The notes beneath the pieces are model-generated. The model did no database searches, had not been told where the DNA came from, and saw only the letters and a program-made list of their open reading frames with translations. DNA of 64,000 nt from Epiperipatus broadwayi. Its lineage: Eukaryota; Onychophora; Udeonychophora; Euonychophora; Peripatidae. The stretch spans positions 301,001 to 365,000 of the forward strand of contig JAQFVV010006305.1 of the NCBI GenBank assembly GCA_028023455.1, read 5' to 3'. Made by a program: the position numbers and the translations under genes. Shown one piece after another: positions 11,260 to 23,860 of this stretch (the first letter of the stretch is position 1; each line of letters starts with the position of its first letter).

Positions 11260-14200
11260 CTTTGTTTTCTAAGACAGAATGAAAATTTTCTTTACTTCCA
11301 GCAAATGATCTCTTTTTTGTATAATTTTCAAAATATTTATTGCCAAGCCAATTCAAATATGAATTATTAGTATATATTGCTGTCGGAGATTGGCGATGAT
11401 CTATAGAGAAATCATGCTTTGATGGTGGATAATTATCTGCAGAAAAATCACTACAATATTTAACATGTAAAAAATGTCGAGGATCCAAATTTTCATCAAA
11501 TGAACAGCTGCTGCATTTCTTTTCATTTGTGTGTTTACCTTTAGTCTGTGAAGCCATACTACTTTTTGAACCTTTTGAATCTGATATTACTGTAGCAGAT
11601 TCATTGTCTTTTAAAACTGCCAAATGTTTTCTGACACTGTTAAAAAGTGGTGGATACATATTATGTAAAGGATCTGATGAAGAATCTCGAATTTGAGTTG
11701 TGTGTGAATTTTCAGCAAATTCACATGAATTTACTTCTGGGATACTTTCAGTTTCCACTGTTGTATGTGTCTGAAGTTTATATTCTTTACTAAAATGAAC
11801 AATATTATCCAATAAGTGATTATAGTTTTCTTCTTCTTCAAATAAATCATTATGTAAGCGATTAAGTTCAAATTCTAAATCAAAAAATACATCAGCTAAT
11901 GATTTAGCACTCAAAGTCTCACTTCGAATACTATTGTTTGTCAATGCATTGATCAGATCAATCTGTGAATTTTTTACATTATATTGGTCGTTCATTAAAT
12001 TTGAATCTCTATTATTAGAAAAGTTTTCATTTTTTTCAAGAGATAACTGCAAACATTGTTTTATTAACCCATTTCTACGACTTTTGTTAATTAAATGGCT
12101 CATAAGAAGAGATAGGCTATCATTGATTTCATTCTCAGATATTTTATCATCAAAATGTAATTGTTTTTTCATATCTTTCATTTGAATTACTGCATCATAT
12201 AACTGTTTAATAAGTCTATCATTCTCCTGGATTTTAGTGGTAATTTTTAATGCTAAGTACTTCAATTTTTTATAATCTTTATGTGGATCTTCTGCCTTAT
12301 ATGTCCATGAGTTGACAATTTTATCTATTATATCCAGCTGGCTTTTAATATCTTGATCATCTCTTTTTTCATGACAAAGCCAGTCTTTTAAATTCTGAAA
12401 AGCAGAATTAAAATTTTCTGGGATATTTTCGTAGTTAATATTATTATTTGTAAAAGATTTATCATAAATATGTTCTATTGATGGATGAATTACATTTCCC
12501 TGGTTCAAATAAAACCCATATCTATTAGAAATCTTATGATTGTGACATTTAAAATGGGGAATATTAGCAAATATTTTTTTTGCTGTTGATAAATATATTT
12601 CTTCTGATTCATTGGTTTTCTGTTCTTCAGGTTCCTTTTGAATTTCAGAAATTGAAGATGTTATGTTATTTTTCTTCTCTTTTAAATCTTCGATTTTGTT
12701 GCTATTGGATTGATTTTTAGAAAGAAAATCATTATATAAGCTTTCGTGAATAATTTGTAAATAATTGTCCATACTATCATTCAGACATTCAGCATTGTTA
12801 TTTATTAATTTTGACTGTGATGAATTATTATTTTGTACATTTGCATTTAATTTGACAGAAATATCTTTTGTGTGTGCTTGACCCAAGTCAGATATTCTAG
12901 TTTGAATAAAATTGGAATTTAAATGGAAAGGGATTTGTTCTTTTAAATAAGGACAAGTATTTGAGTCATTTACATTCTTTTCATCTAATATGTATGTATT
13001 TATTGATTTAAAATCAACAGACAGTATATTATCATTTATATTCTTTGCATCTATTACAAATGTGTCATCAGATTTAAAATCACTAGACTTTTTATTATCA
13101 TCTATATTATTTCCATCCAATGCATTTGGGTTACCTGATTTTAAATCAGCGGGTTCTTTATCACTTATGTATTTCTCATCAAATAGAAATGTATTATCCA
13201 ATTTAAAATCATCAGGTTGTTTATCATCTAAGGCTGTTATTGATTTTTTCATTTGATTACTAAGACTTGGTGACAATTTTAGAATGTTTTTGGAATATTC
13301 TCCTAAGCTGTTTTTTTTTTTTAAATCGTTGCCTATTTCCAAAGAATATTTTTCTGGTGTCTTATCACAATTTTCTTCAATAACTATTTCATATTCAGTA
13401 TTTTCCTTTAAAATAATTTTTGGCTCATTTTTATTTTCAAATGTTATTACTGTTTTAATGTGTTCTTTGATGGCAGTTTGCATTTCATTTTTTTCTTGTA
13501 TAATTATTAATGATTTATCTTTTTCTTTAATGTTGCTATTTTGATCAACATTAGTTTGAAAAAATTTATTTTCTTCATTTTCTTTAATATTGTTTATGTT
13601 ACTTTTATCTATTTTAGTGAGAGAAAATACTATTTTTATATTTTCTTTGACTCCATCATTCATCTTATCATCTGCTTGACAAATATTTTTAGTGTCCTTT
13701 TCTAAATCCACTATTTCATCAATTTCTTTACTTTCTGATAATTCTATGTCACTATCATAAGTTTTAAAACTAGGTGTTTTATATCCAGTGTTATTATTTG
13801 AATTATATTGATTATTCATAACTGCTTTATTTAATACATTGTGTTCAATTAATAAATTATCTAACATAACATTTTCCATTAATTTAAAATCAGTTTTGTT
13901 TTCATTCTGAGAATTTTTAAAATTATCAGTAAATGGGCCAAAGAGTTTCTGAAGTTTTCCACTGTCTTTTTCAAGGAAATTTAACTTATGGCTAATTCTT
14001 GTTTCATTGCTACATGATTGATTTAATGTATCTGGGCATGTAGTACTTGATGCATTGTTAAAAACTACTTCTAAATTTTGAGACAATGTATCTTTCATCT
14101 GATTAATTCCTACTGTTTCATGTAATGAATTTGTAACTGATTGCACTTGCAAAATAGTAAAGCCAGTTTCTGAATGATTACATCTCTCTGATTGACTTTT

Positions 14201-17200
14201 GATTGAATTTACATCAAAACCTGTTAATGATTTGCATGATGTTTCATTACTTTTTAAATTAAACTTATTTAAGTCATTAGAACTTGATGCAGTTGATATA
14301 TCAATATTTTTAGAGCTTTCTAAATTATCACTACCTTTGTTGCTTTCTAATATATCAGAATTTTCTTCAATAATAGGTGAAACTGATGACTGAAAATAGT
14401 TTCTTCTGAAATATGCAGTATCATCAGGTGTCATCTCATTTTCTTGTTCATTATTTTCATTTTGTGATGAATGTAAAAAATTTTGAGCAGCATTTGTATT
14501 AAGAACAAAAGTATAGTTTTTGGAAGCATTTTGATTATTTTTTTCTTGTGCATTGTCTTTAAATGATTTGGATTCATCATCACTATTGTCATCTTTTTCT
14601 ACATTAATCAACTTAGAATCAACAAGTGTTTCTGATACTGATAAAAAAACATTCATTTCTGTATGTATATCTGCATCAGATTCTTTCTTACTTGAGTCTT
14701 TAATAGATACTGTGAACTGAGTTGGCTCGCAGAAGGGAGGATGAACAGCCAGTTTTAAAACAGTACTATTTTCTTCAGCTACATTTTCAGTTGTAAGAAA
14801 GACTGAAAACATGGAATTTTTATGAAGAGGTAACATTTCTGAATGTTTTTGCAAATACGTAAATGGTTCAGGAGTTGTTTTGGATACATTTATTTTTGCA
14901 GGAGAAGCCATTTGAATTATTAATTCTCCATCTTTTTCCTCTGTACTTGATACAACACCTAAAATTCTAATTTCAGAAATATCCATTTTTTGTTTTAAAT
15001 CAGATGGTGATATATACAAACGAGGTCCTAATATTTTAATTCCTTGTGTAAGAGTAGAAATTTCAGATTCAAAAGTTGCCAGACTACCTTTAGGAGAATG
15101 TTTTACAAATGAAAAATGAGGCTTTGATTTTATATGCTCATCACTTAATTTTATAGATTCAATATCTTTTGAAAACATATTTTCTTTTTTAATGATAGCC
15201 TCTGGAAAATTTAATGAAGGCTTCTCTAAATCTGAATTCTCATCTTTTAAAATAGTTTCAGAATAAATATGATAGTTATCTGCATTGTCACTATCTGGCA
15301 ATGACATTTTATCTAAAGGTTGAAGATTGATGTCATCATTTTTATGAATTAAAATATTATCTTTTTCATCATCATAAACTCGATCAGAAATTTCTTTTTC
15401 TAATCTAAGTAAGGGTTCATGTTCTTTTAAAGTTATTTCATGTTTAAGTTTTTCTTCAAATGTATATTCATATTTTTCTAAAAGGGCCATTTCTTCTTGA
15501 ATAAACTGAAGCATAAGAGTTTTAGCTTCATTTCCTAGAGGATTTTTCTCACTTTCAGCATCTTTTCGAAGTGCTAAAATTCTTTCATTTATGATACTGA
15601 ACATTTTTTTATTTACCCCAGATGGTTCAGCCATGTTAACATCAGAAGTTCTGGGTGATGGAGTAGGTTCTTTAGTTAAGTGTTCAGTATTCAGAATTTC
15701 TAAATTGTCTTTCATGGAAATTAAAATAGGTGCAACAGGAGCTCTATAGTTTTTAGTGGATGGTTTCACATTATCTTTCATAAAATATTGATGATATTCT
15801 AATTTTTTATGCAATTCTAAGTCCTTTACCTTTTCTAAATCTTCCATATGCACTTTGTTATTCAGATCTCTCACATTATTATTACTTACTAAATATTGCA
15901 TGTTTTCAGCAAGAGTTCTTGTGACTCCTTTAGCATTTTCACTTACATGTATAATTGTGTCAATTTCTTCAGATATGGTTGTTATAGGTTTGTGAGAAGA
16001 AATAACAGTTTTTGCACTATGCACAATTTCAACATTTGAATCATTTACTTTGTTTGAGTCAAATGATTGTATAATTTTATCTTTTACATTATCACTAATT
16101 TCTAATTTATGAGCTTTTCCGGGATTATTTACATTTTCATCCACATTTATGATTGTATTTGTTTCTTCAAAAAAATATAAAGGTTTAGGTGAAGAAATCA
16201 CTGCATTTTTATCATGGACAACTTTAAGATTCATATCTTTTGCAGATACTGATATAATTTCATCTGATTCATTTTTAATAAATTTGTGGGTAGAAATGAC
16301 AGGATCTGACTCATTACTTTTTATGTTATCAGTCAATTCAAACTTAGTATTTGTTGTGGGATTGGAAATAATACTTTTGTCATTCTTCAGGCTAGAATCA
16401 TGTGTTTCTTTCATTTTTAGTGTACCTTTTAAACTATCTTCACTTAAATCATTCATATCTGCATTATTTTCTAATAAAGTAATTTTGTTAGATTTAAATT
16501 TGGAATCTGTTTTATTGACATCATCAGACTGTTCAACATGAGATAAGGCTGAATCAATTGTAATATTTTCATGCATTATAACAGAGGTGGCATTATTATT
16601 TTCTACACCAACTTTCCTATTTACTATTGAATTAAGAGCAGGAGTTACACTGATGAACTTATCGCCATCTTTTATTATTTGTGAAGTATCTTCTGAATCC
16701 AATACTGCCTTATCAAAAGTAGTTGTAAAAGTGTTATCAACACCTTTTTCATCTGAAACATCCAAAATTGTTAATCGAGACTCTTTTTCAGAATCAGAAA
16801 TAATTTCAGGATTTTCATTTAAAATATTTTCAGAAGAAACACCTGTAATCTGAGGATTAATCTTATCAAGCAATATAATATTTCCTGTCATTTCATCAGT
16901 ATTTTCATTGAGACTAGTTGTTGATGTGATTTCTATAGATTCATTTGCTATTTCTTTTATAGTTTTTAATTTAGTATCTGTCACAAGTGCTGAAGAGATT
17001 ATAGTTGAATCAAACTGTCCTTCTTGAGTTGATACATGTACAGATGAAAAGCCAGATGTTTCAATTTTTTGTTCATTTTTAGAAATCGGAATGGCTATTG
17101 AAGTGTTGATGTTTAAACATTCAGTGATCTTACCTGTAGATAAAGATTTATTTTTTGAAATTTCTTTGATATCAAAATTAGCTTCTTTTTCAGAAATTAG

Positions 17201-19248
17201 TACATTTACAGCCATTTGATTTAACATGTTTTCAGAATCAATATTATTCAGATCTGCATCTTCAAAAACTTCTAATTTTACTTCCTTTTTAGAATGTGAA
17301 GTAACTACAGTACTTTCTCCAGTAATCGATTTATGAACAGAAATTGTATCTTTTTTGATATCGTCTTTTATATTTAAATTTGGATTTTTTTGAGAAAATA
17401 AAATTTTATTAGCGTCTTCCAAAAAAATTTTGTCATCTGCTGTTTTTTCACAAGGCCTATTGTTAATTTGAATGTGTTTTTCATCACTCATAATTATTTT
17501 TGCTTCATCACTATTTAAAACTTGTATACTTTGCTGTATTAAATCAACCCCCTTTCCTTTAATATGTGTTTCATATCTAGTTTCTAAATCATAAAATGAT
17601 AATGGTGATGTAGCTTTTCTATAATGCAAATCAGTACTTTCACTTAAATTTAATGTTTCATTTTGATTTTTGTTTTTTAAAACTGAATTATCTTCTGGAA
17701 GTGCAGGAACCTTATCAGTTAAATTCTCTTCAAATTTCTTTTCTTTTCCTACAAGTCTAGTCTCTGCTTGGTCAACCTTTTCTATTTTCTCATCTTTAGG
17801 TTTTTCATCTTTATTTTCTGATGGATGCAGTTCCAACTTATCCACTTTGCTTTCAATTGCAGGCTGCCATGACACTTTAGGAGGAGTTTTTTTCCAAGCA
17901 TTTTCAATATCTTCCAATTCCAGATCATGGGGATAATAAAGTTGTTGAAATTTATCATATGATTCAATAAGAGATTTTAATAATTCAAGTTCATAATCTT
18001 TACTTATAATAAGACTTCCAAAGTCTTTAAAGGTCTTATTTATGAGAACAATCTTTTCATCATCAATTGGTTCTGTTGTTTGACTAAAATACATTAAATT
18101 TTGCTTCACTTCATGATCTAATTTTTCATATAGTTTATCACAAATGTATTTTTTCTCATATAATTTATTTTGCAGTGTAATAAGATATTTACATGGATCA
18201 GATGGATCAAAGAGAAATGTTTCTGACAACATCAATCGAGTTTCTTTCACTCTGGCTAAGGTTAAGTCATTTAACTTGTCATACTCTTTTTCTTTGAGTA
18301 AAATAAACTTATATAAACTTTCAAGATAATCTTGAATTTTTTTAATATCTTCATAAATTTTATATGCATTGTTTTTAAGATTGTCAGTAGCATTTATAAT
18401 AGTATTATACAAAAAGACTTTTGCTTTTTCAAGCTGTTCCCTATTTTCTGAAAGTTGTTGCTTAAAAAAATTAATATCATTTATTAGTAAAGTTTCAGAA
18501 AATGATTTGTCATCTATTAACGGCAAATTTTCTTCCTTAATAAATGATTCACTTTTCTTTTTTTTATCAATTAAATATTTTTCTAAAGGTGATTCTTCAA
18601 AATATAAAGAGTCATGCTCCATATGAATATCCTCTGGTTTTGATTCCTGTTTAGACGAAGTTGATAACTGCTCTTCTAATTTTTGTGATATTATTTCTGC
18701 AAATTCATCACTCACATTTGGATATTCACCGCCATCTAACATTTCAGAACTTGATGCATGAGAAAATCCAGCAGAATCAAACATAACAGCCATTGATGAT
18801 GTAAGCATTTTATCACTAACATACAAATCTAAATGTTGCAATGGTTCTTTGTCTTCATCTTCTATAACAACAGCTTTCTCAATTTCAGGCACAATATAAT
18901 CTTCTTGATCTGTGGAAATCGTGGCAATAGAAATTTCTTCAGGACTGGTGCCAGGACTATATTGAGCTTTTCTATATGCATTCAACAATGGATAGCATTT
19001 GTGAACATTACATGAAAGAACTTCAGAGATTGTAGACACACTGGGATCATCTGATTCTCTAACTATTTTGTCAAGGTCACAAGCAGATGATTTTGATGTT
19101 ACTATATTATCTTTAACATGTACAGCAATTTCAAGTTTTTTCTGGCCAATTTCATACATATCTTTACTTTTTATTTCCCAGGATTGAGAACGCAACTTCT
19201 CTTCTTTATCATTCTCATTTCTAGGCAGTTCAGGACTACTTGGTGATA
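11260..19248 (-). CDS. Giant internal exon of an unrecognised large protein (~2,660 codons)
   Basis: This is one uninterrupted 7,989-nt open segment on the minus strand. The upstream edge is a pyrimidine-rich acceptor (ATATTTTTTAG, exon from 19,248). The ATG at 19,267 lies inside that acceptor, so it is not a start. The downstream edge is a donor (AAAG followed by GTGAGA, exon to 11,260). Both edges are phase 1. Residue numbers here count from that ATG. Residues ~100-135 hold SPGTSPEEI; ~260-445 are helical, with stretches such as EKAKVFLYNTI; ~1,210-1,300 are helical and charged (MLQFIQEEMALLEKYEY); ~2,010-2,100 are tandem ~21-residue repeats; ~2,280-2,500 are helical again, ending in a DLEFELNRLHNDLFEEE-like coiled coil. 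The remainder is rich in S, N, D, E and K and looks disordered. No signal peptide, transmembrane segment or catalytic motif is visible. A scaffold or cytoskeletal/centrosomal role is conceivable, but the family is unrecognised. Confidence 0.9.
12960..13230 (-). repeat. Tandem ~21-22-residue repeats inside the giant exon
   Basis: Four adjacent units of about 63-66 nt encode a recurring pattern: D-F/L-K, two to six residues, then a hydrophobic pair and D-E/G/A-K/N-N/Y-I/V-N/S-D. Examples are DFKSDDTFVIDAKNINDN and DFKSINTYILDEKNVNDS. The repeats have diverged, so the array is not recent. They sit in the disordered middle of the protein. Confidence 0.7.
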
Positions 19249-19796
19249 CTAAAAAATATTTAAACATTATTTATTAATTTTATTTCATTTGGATTGTGTG
19301 TGTGTGTGTTGATATAAAAATGGCCTTACAGCACAGCAGTAATATGGGTAAAAATTTAAAAAAAATTTCAGTTTCATATAGAATTAGGATTTTTTTACAG
19401 TTAGGCAACCTAGTTAACTATCTAATATTGAAGTTAAATAGGTATCTAGATATCCTTAAACTAGAGGATTTGGAAAACAGGTCACCTATTTCAATGTTCC
19501 TTTATGAAGCAAAGAATTTTGCATTGCAATGGGATCTTTAAAAGATGTTCTATATATCTACTTTTATAATGACATGAATATACCTATTTTTATGCTGACA
19601 TGAATATATCTATTCTATATCTATAAAATGATAAGTGAAATGGAAATAGAACCAAATGGCATAGTTCACTAAAAATCCTGTGTGTAAATTGCAATATGAA
19701 ATTAAAATTGGCAATCTTATAAAAAAGAAAAACCTGTTTTTAAAAATGTGGCAGAAAAGAGAATCTTTAATAAAAATATAGTATTCTGGAAAAGTA

Positions 19797-19856
19797 TTAA
19801 TAATTATTTATTTAATAATAAATTTTCTCTGGCGCAATTAAATATGTGTTAAAAAA
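19797..19856. repeat. Left member of a direct repeat flanking the nested element
   Basis: The sequence starting ATTAATAATTATTTATTTAA and ending in a CAATTAA motif recurs in the same orientation at about 29,738-29,790. The right copy is close to the right terminal repeat of the nested element, while the left copy is about 160 bp outside the left terminal repeat. Agreement is roughly 85% over about 55 bp by eye. It may be an old duplication or the edge of a further element. Confidence 0.4.
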
Positions 19857-20734
19857 AAGTTTTATGAAATAGTTAAGGATTCATTTCATTCTGGAAAAAT
19901 AGAATTTTAATTTCTCCTCACAGACAAATAATAATTTATTATGAATAATTTTGGCAACTATTTTATAAGGTTCTGATATATAAAATTTCAGAATTAAAAG
20001 TGTGGATAAAATAGCAATAATAGTATGTATACTGAACCCCACTGCATGGCATTGTTTTTCACACAACGCACATCAAAAGGTGTTAGTTTGAGCCGTAAAA
20101 GGTCACCTGGGGGCGATGTATTCTCTGATTACGTAATGAAATATACGTCCATTGCATTGTGACAGTATTCTTCAAGTGAGCACTATTGAATTCTCGCTAC
20201 GGTCTGATTTTATGGTGGCCATATTTGAAAGAGGCGAAACTCTCCAAAAATTCATTGACGGAAATTTTTTAGACAATGTAGATAAATTAGTATTACATAT
20301 TAAGAAATGTCATGTTGTCACACATGCTTCCCTATGGTTTTAAAATGCACACAACTTCAAAAAGTTATTCTTTTCAGCAGAGTTTTTCCAATTTCATGCG
20401 CAAATGCAAGTTTATGCATGAATCCTAGGAGAATAGTAAAATGTCATCTGCAAGTTGTCAAAATTGGTTGAAGCTGAGTGAATTGTCAGCCACAGAAGTT
20501 GACGAAATGACTTGTTTTTTTTTTTTTTTGGTTCCCAGTTATTTTATTTGCATATTAATTTTGGCTGCTGTATTTTTTATGCCCCCAAAAATGGTGTTTT
20601 TTACTTGTTTCGGGCACAATTTGTCCAAAGTTTTGTTTATTTTTGATTCAATAAATTATTTCATGAGAAACTGTTGTTGTTGTTCACCTGATTCTAAAGT
20701 AGGTAGGTAATATTTTATTTAAAAAAAAGTGTTT

Positions 20735-21322
20735 AAGAGTTTCTTCAAAAGGTCAAAAAATAATAATAAACAACTGTACGGTAACATAAATGTTCAAAAA
20801 GAAAATCAAAAAAGAAGTCGATAATTAAAAATCAAAACAAACCTTCCCCACCACCCCATCTCCCTTAAAAAAAGTGTTCTATAAAAATGTGTTGTTTAAG
20901 TCTTTTTTAAAAAGGCCAAAAAATTAAGCAAGAACTTTTCGCTATCATATAAAGGTTTCTGTAGCATAAATAAATATTTGAGAAAAAAAAGCCTCATAAT
21001 AAATTTAAAAAAAAGAAAAGACGACAACCCCTCCCCTCTACCATCTAAAAAGCAAGTGTTGGTTTATTCAAAAGTACCGAATTGTTTCAAGTCTTTCAAA
21101 TAAAAACATCCAAAAAAAAGAAGATAATTTAAAAGCAAACCAAAAAATTAAGGAAGAACTTTTCACTATCATATAAAGGTTTCTGTAACGTAAATAAATA
21201 TTTGAAAAAAAAAGCCTCATAATAAATTTTAAAAAAAAAGATGAGAATTACAAATCAACACAACCCCTCCCCTCCACTCTCTAAAAAGCAAATGTTGGTT
21301 TATTCAAACTTTTCGCTATCAT
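20735..21322. repeat. Internal tandem repeats, left block
   Basis: Degenerate units of about 130-200 bp contain AAGCAAATGTTGGTTTATTC, CCCCTCCCCTCCAC and CTATCATATAAAGGTTTC. The array resumes at 23,240-23,640 after an insertion and again at 29,241-29,590 after the LINE, always in the same orientation. This shows that the three blocks were once one array. Confidence 0.7.
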
Positions 21323-23240
21323 ATTACAACGGTCACAGTGTGGGTGATCCATAGAGTCTTACCGTATCTGCCGTACAGGGCGCCATTAGAACATTTAAAC
21401 CTAGAAAATTTATAGAGTAGGCAGATACGTGCTGTTAAAAATCCAACTTTTATTTTATTGACCATTTGCCCTTGCCACTAGCTCATGGAGTAGCAGAGGT
21501 TTTAAATTATATTTATTAAAAAAAAATAAACTAGATCACTGCCACTACTAATAACACAACAGATTTTATTAACGCACATTTAAAATTGAGGAATAAAATT
21601 TATATTTAGATTTTAACATTAATTTTTAAATTTAAATTACTATTTTAAATAGACCACACAGATGTGCATTTTAATAATGTTGTACTTGAGCATGTTGGGT
21701 ATAGATAGGCTACATAGATTTCTCACTTAAAAAAAAAAACCTATCAAGACACTCATTCAATCTCAGACTAAAACTTCGTAGCCAAAACAACTCCTGCTTC
21801 CAAATATATAATCGCAACCAATGCAATATGAAGGTGCTAGCATAAAATCACGCTGACAGGAATGTGCATCTGACAGCGTGATATTATTTGAAGGACATGA
21901 TCCTCATTCAGTACAGAAATGGGCATCTGTCTGGCGAAGGAATCATGTATATAAATTAATTAAAGAGTTCTACGTATGGGGGAGAGCGGTCTTTTCTGCC
22001 AACTTATAAATCCCTGTCCATAGAGCTAAAAGGGGTCAATGGCGCAGAAAATACATCTGTGACCATTGCAACGATATGACTGCCTCTTTGGGTCATGTAT
22101 TCAGTTGGACACGTTGCTCTGTATGCTAAACATGCTTCACATTACATTGATATAAACATCCATATATCCCTCCACAAGCATCATCCTAACTACAAAACAA
22201 ATAGCCTGAAATTAACCCCTTAAAATAAACATAAATGAATTTAAACATAGTTATTAATTTTTATCCATGCAGCTATCTACACCCAACTTTAATTTGATAC
22301 ATTTTAATTAACATTTAACACACACAAAAAAAAAAAGAAATGGAAATGATTGCTTAAACAGATACATAAAAAAAAAAATACTAATTATTGATTCTGAATT
22401 CTTTAGGTCAGATAATAGTTCTTATTTTTAGCTATTAATTGCAAATTCATGAAAAGTTCCTATTAGATAAACACAAGAGTTCATACTTTCCGGATTGAGC
22501 AGATTGAGAGGTCCTTCTTCGTGATCACTTTCGTAGATTTTGTCCTTCTTTGAAATGAAACTGCTACTTGCCATGCATTTGGTCAGGAACTGTCATCCAG
22601 AGGCTTCAGCTGGTTGTCTGGAAAATTAAATTTATTGCAGATTTCTACATCGTGAAAATCTGCAATATAGCTAGTTATAACAGTATATTCATAGTCAGCT
22701 CTAAGATCCCAATTATAATAATCATTTGGCTTTTATATTTTTATTAGCCTCTTATCATCAAATCTTCGGATTCAACGAGCAAGACGTCACTAATCCTCTC
22801 GTGTTTCATTTACGGTCCATGCTGTCATTTCGTGCTTGCATTGGTCATTTAATTACTTTTTATTCTCTTATCTGACCATTTAATTATTCGAGTGCCCCAA
22901 GGGCTAGTGTGCTTTAGAACAATCATTTAATTAATAAAACAATCATTTCCATTTTCTAAGATTATAGAAATCAACACTATTTCTATTTTCAAAAATATCA
23001 AATCTTTACATCTTTACTTTTTTACAAAAAAAAAAAATACTTTCGAATACTTTTATTTTTAAAATAGTTTTTAAATTTTCCCATCTGTGCGATATATATA
23101 CATTAAACAACTTTTAATTTTCAGTTTTTAAGTTTTTTTTTTTTTAATAAATCAATTTTTATTTACAATTTTTTATTTTCATATTTACGATCTTTTTATT
23201 TTCATTTTAAAATAATGTAACGGCATTTTATATACCATTA
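21323..23240. mobile_element. Unidentified ~1.9-kb insertion in the repeat array
   Basis: The array unit CTATCATAT|AAAGGTTTC is continuous elsewhere but is split here. The left junction is after ATCATAT (about 21,322) and the right junction is before ATAAAGG (about 23,243). The 4-bp motif ATAT at both junctions may be the target duplication. Read on the minus strand, the inserted DNA starts near TGTAATGG and has a TATA-like TATATAAAA close to that end. It keeps CpGs at 21,350-21,430 and 22,490-22,920, suggesting it is relatively young. No open frame or LTR pair is visible. A solo LTR or another non-coding element is possible. Confidence 0.45.
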
Positions 23241-23648
23241 CAATATAAAGGTTTCCATAACGTAAATATTTGAAAAAAAAAAGCCTCGTAATAAATTTTA
23301 AAAAAAGATGAGAATTACAAATCAACACAATCCCTCCCCTCCACCCTCTAAAAAGCAAATGTTGGTTTATTCAAACTTTCCGCTATCATTTAAAGGTTTC
23401 CGTAATGTAAATAAATATTTGAAAAAAAAAAAAGCCTCGTAATAAATTTAAAAAAAAAGATGAGAATTACAAATCAACACAACCCCTCCCCTCCACCCTC
23501 TAAAAAGCAAATGTTGGTTTATTCAAATGTACAGAATTGTTTAAGTCTTTCAAATAAAAACATCCAAAAAAAGATAATTTAAAAGCAAACCAATCCCTGC
23601 CCACCATCTAAAAACAAAGTGTTTGTTAATAAAAAAAAACAAAAAACG
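23240..23648. repeat. Internal tandem repeats, middle block
   Basis: This block continues the array of the nested element, with the same CCCCTCCCCTCCACCCTCT and AAGCAAATGTTGGTTTATTC landmarks in at least two close copies about 170 bp apart. It ends at the LINE target site. Confidence 0.7.
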
Positions 23649-23860
23649 CTACACCTTTTAGTTTCGATAATAATTTATTATTTCTAATGTATACAGTGGT
23701 ATCAAACCAAACATAGATTTACATTGTTGTTCTAACTACCGTGTTATTTCCATTTGGAGTTCTGTTGAGTCTATGTTGTTGTGCTCTAAGTGCAAGATGG
23801 TGTGAACATTAAATCTTTCACATATTTGATTGTTGTTCCCCTCCCTTTTTTTCCTGGTTG

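Noticed and set aside
11934-18626. Plus-strand open frames of 60-130 codons opposite the giant exon
   Set aside because: They are antisense shadows of the minus-strand coding sequence, with compositions (F, S, L rich) expected from the complement of an acidic, K/N-rich frame.
11260-19248. Assignment of the giant exon to CEP350 or another named centrosomal protein
   Set aside because: Helical ends and a disordered acidic middle are suggestive, but no CAP-Gly domain or family-specific motif is visible, so a name would be a guess.
19265-19267. ATG at the start of the 2,683-codon frame as the true translation start
   Set aside because: The ATG sits inside a TTTAAATATTTTTTAG splice acceptor, and an upstream exon joins in phase at 19,248. 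The first few residues are therefore intronic.
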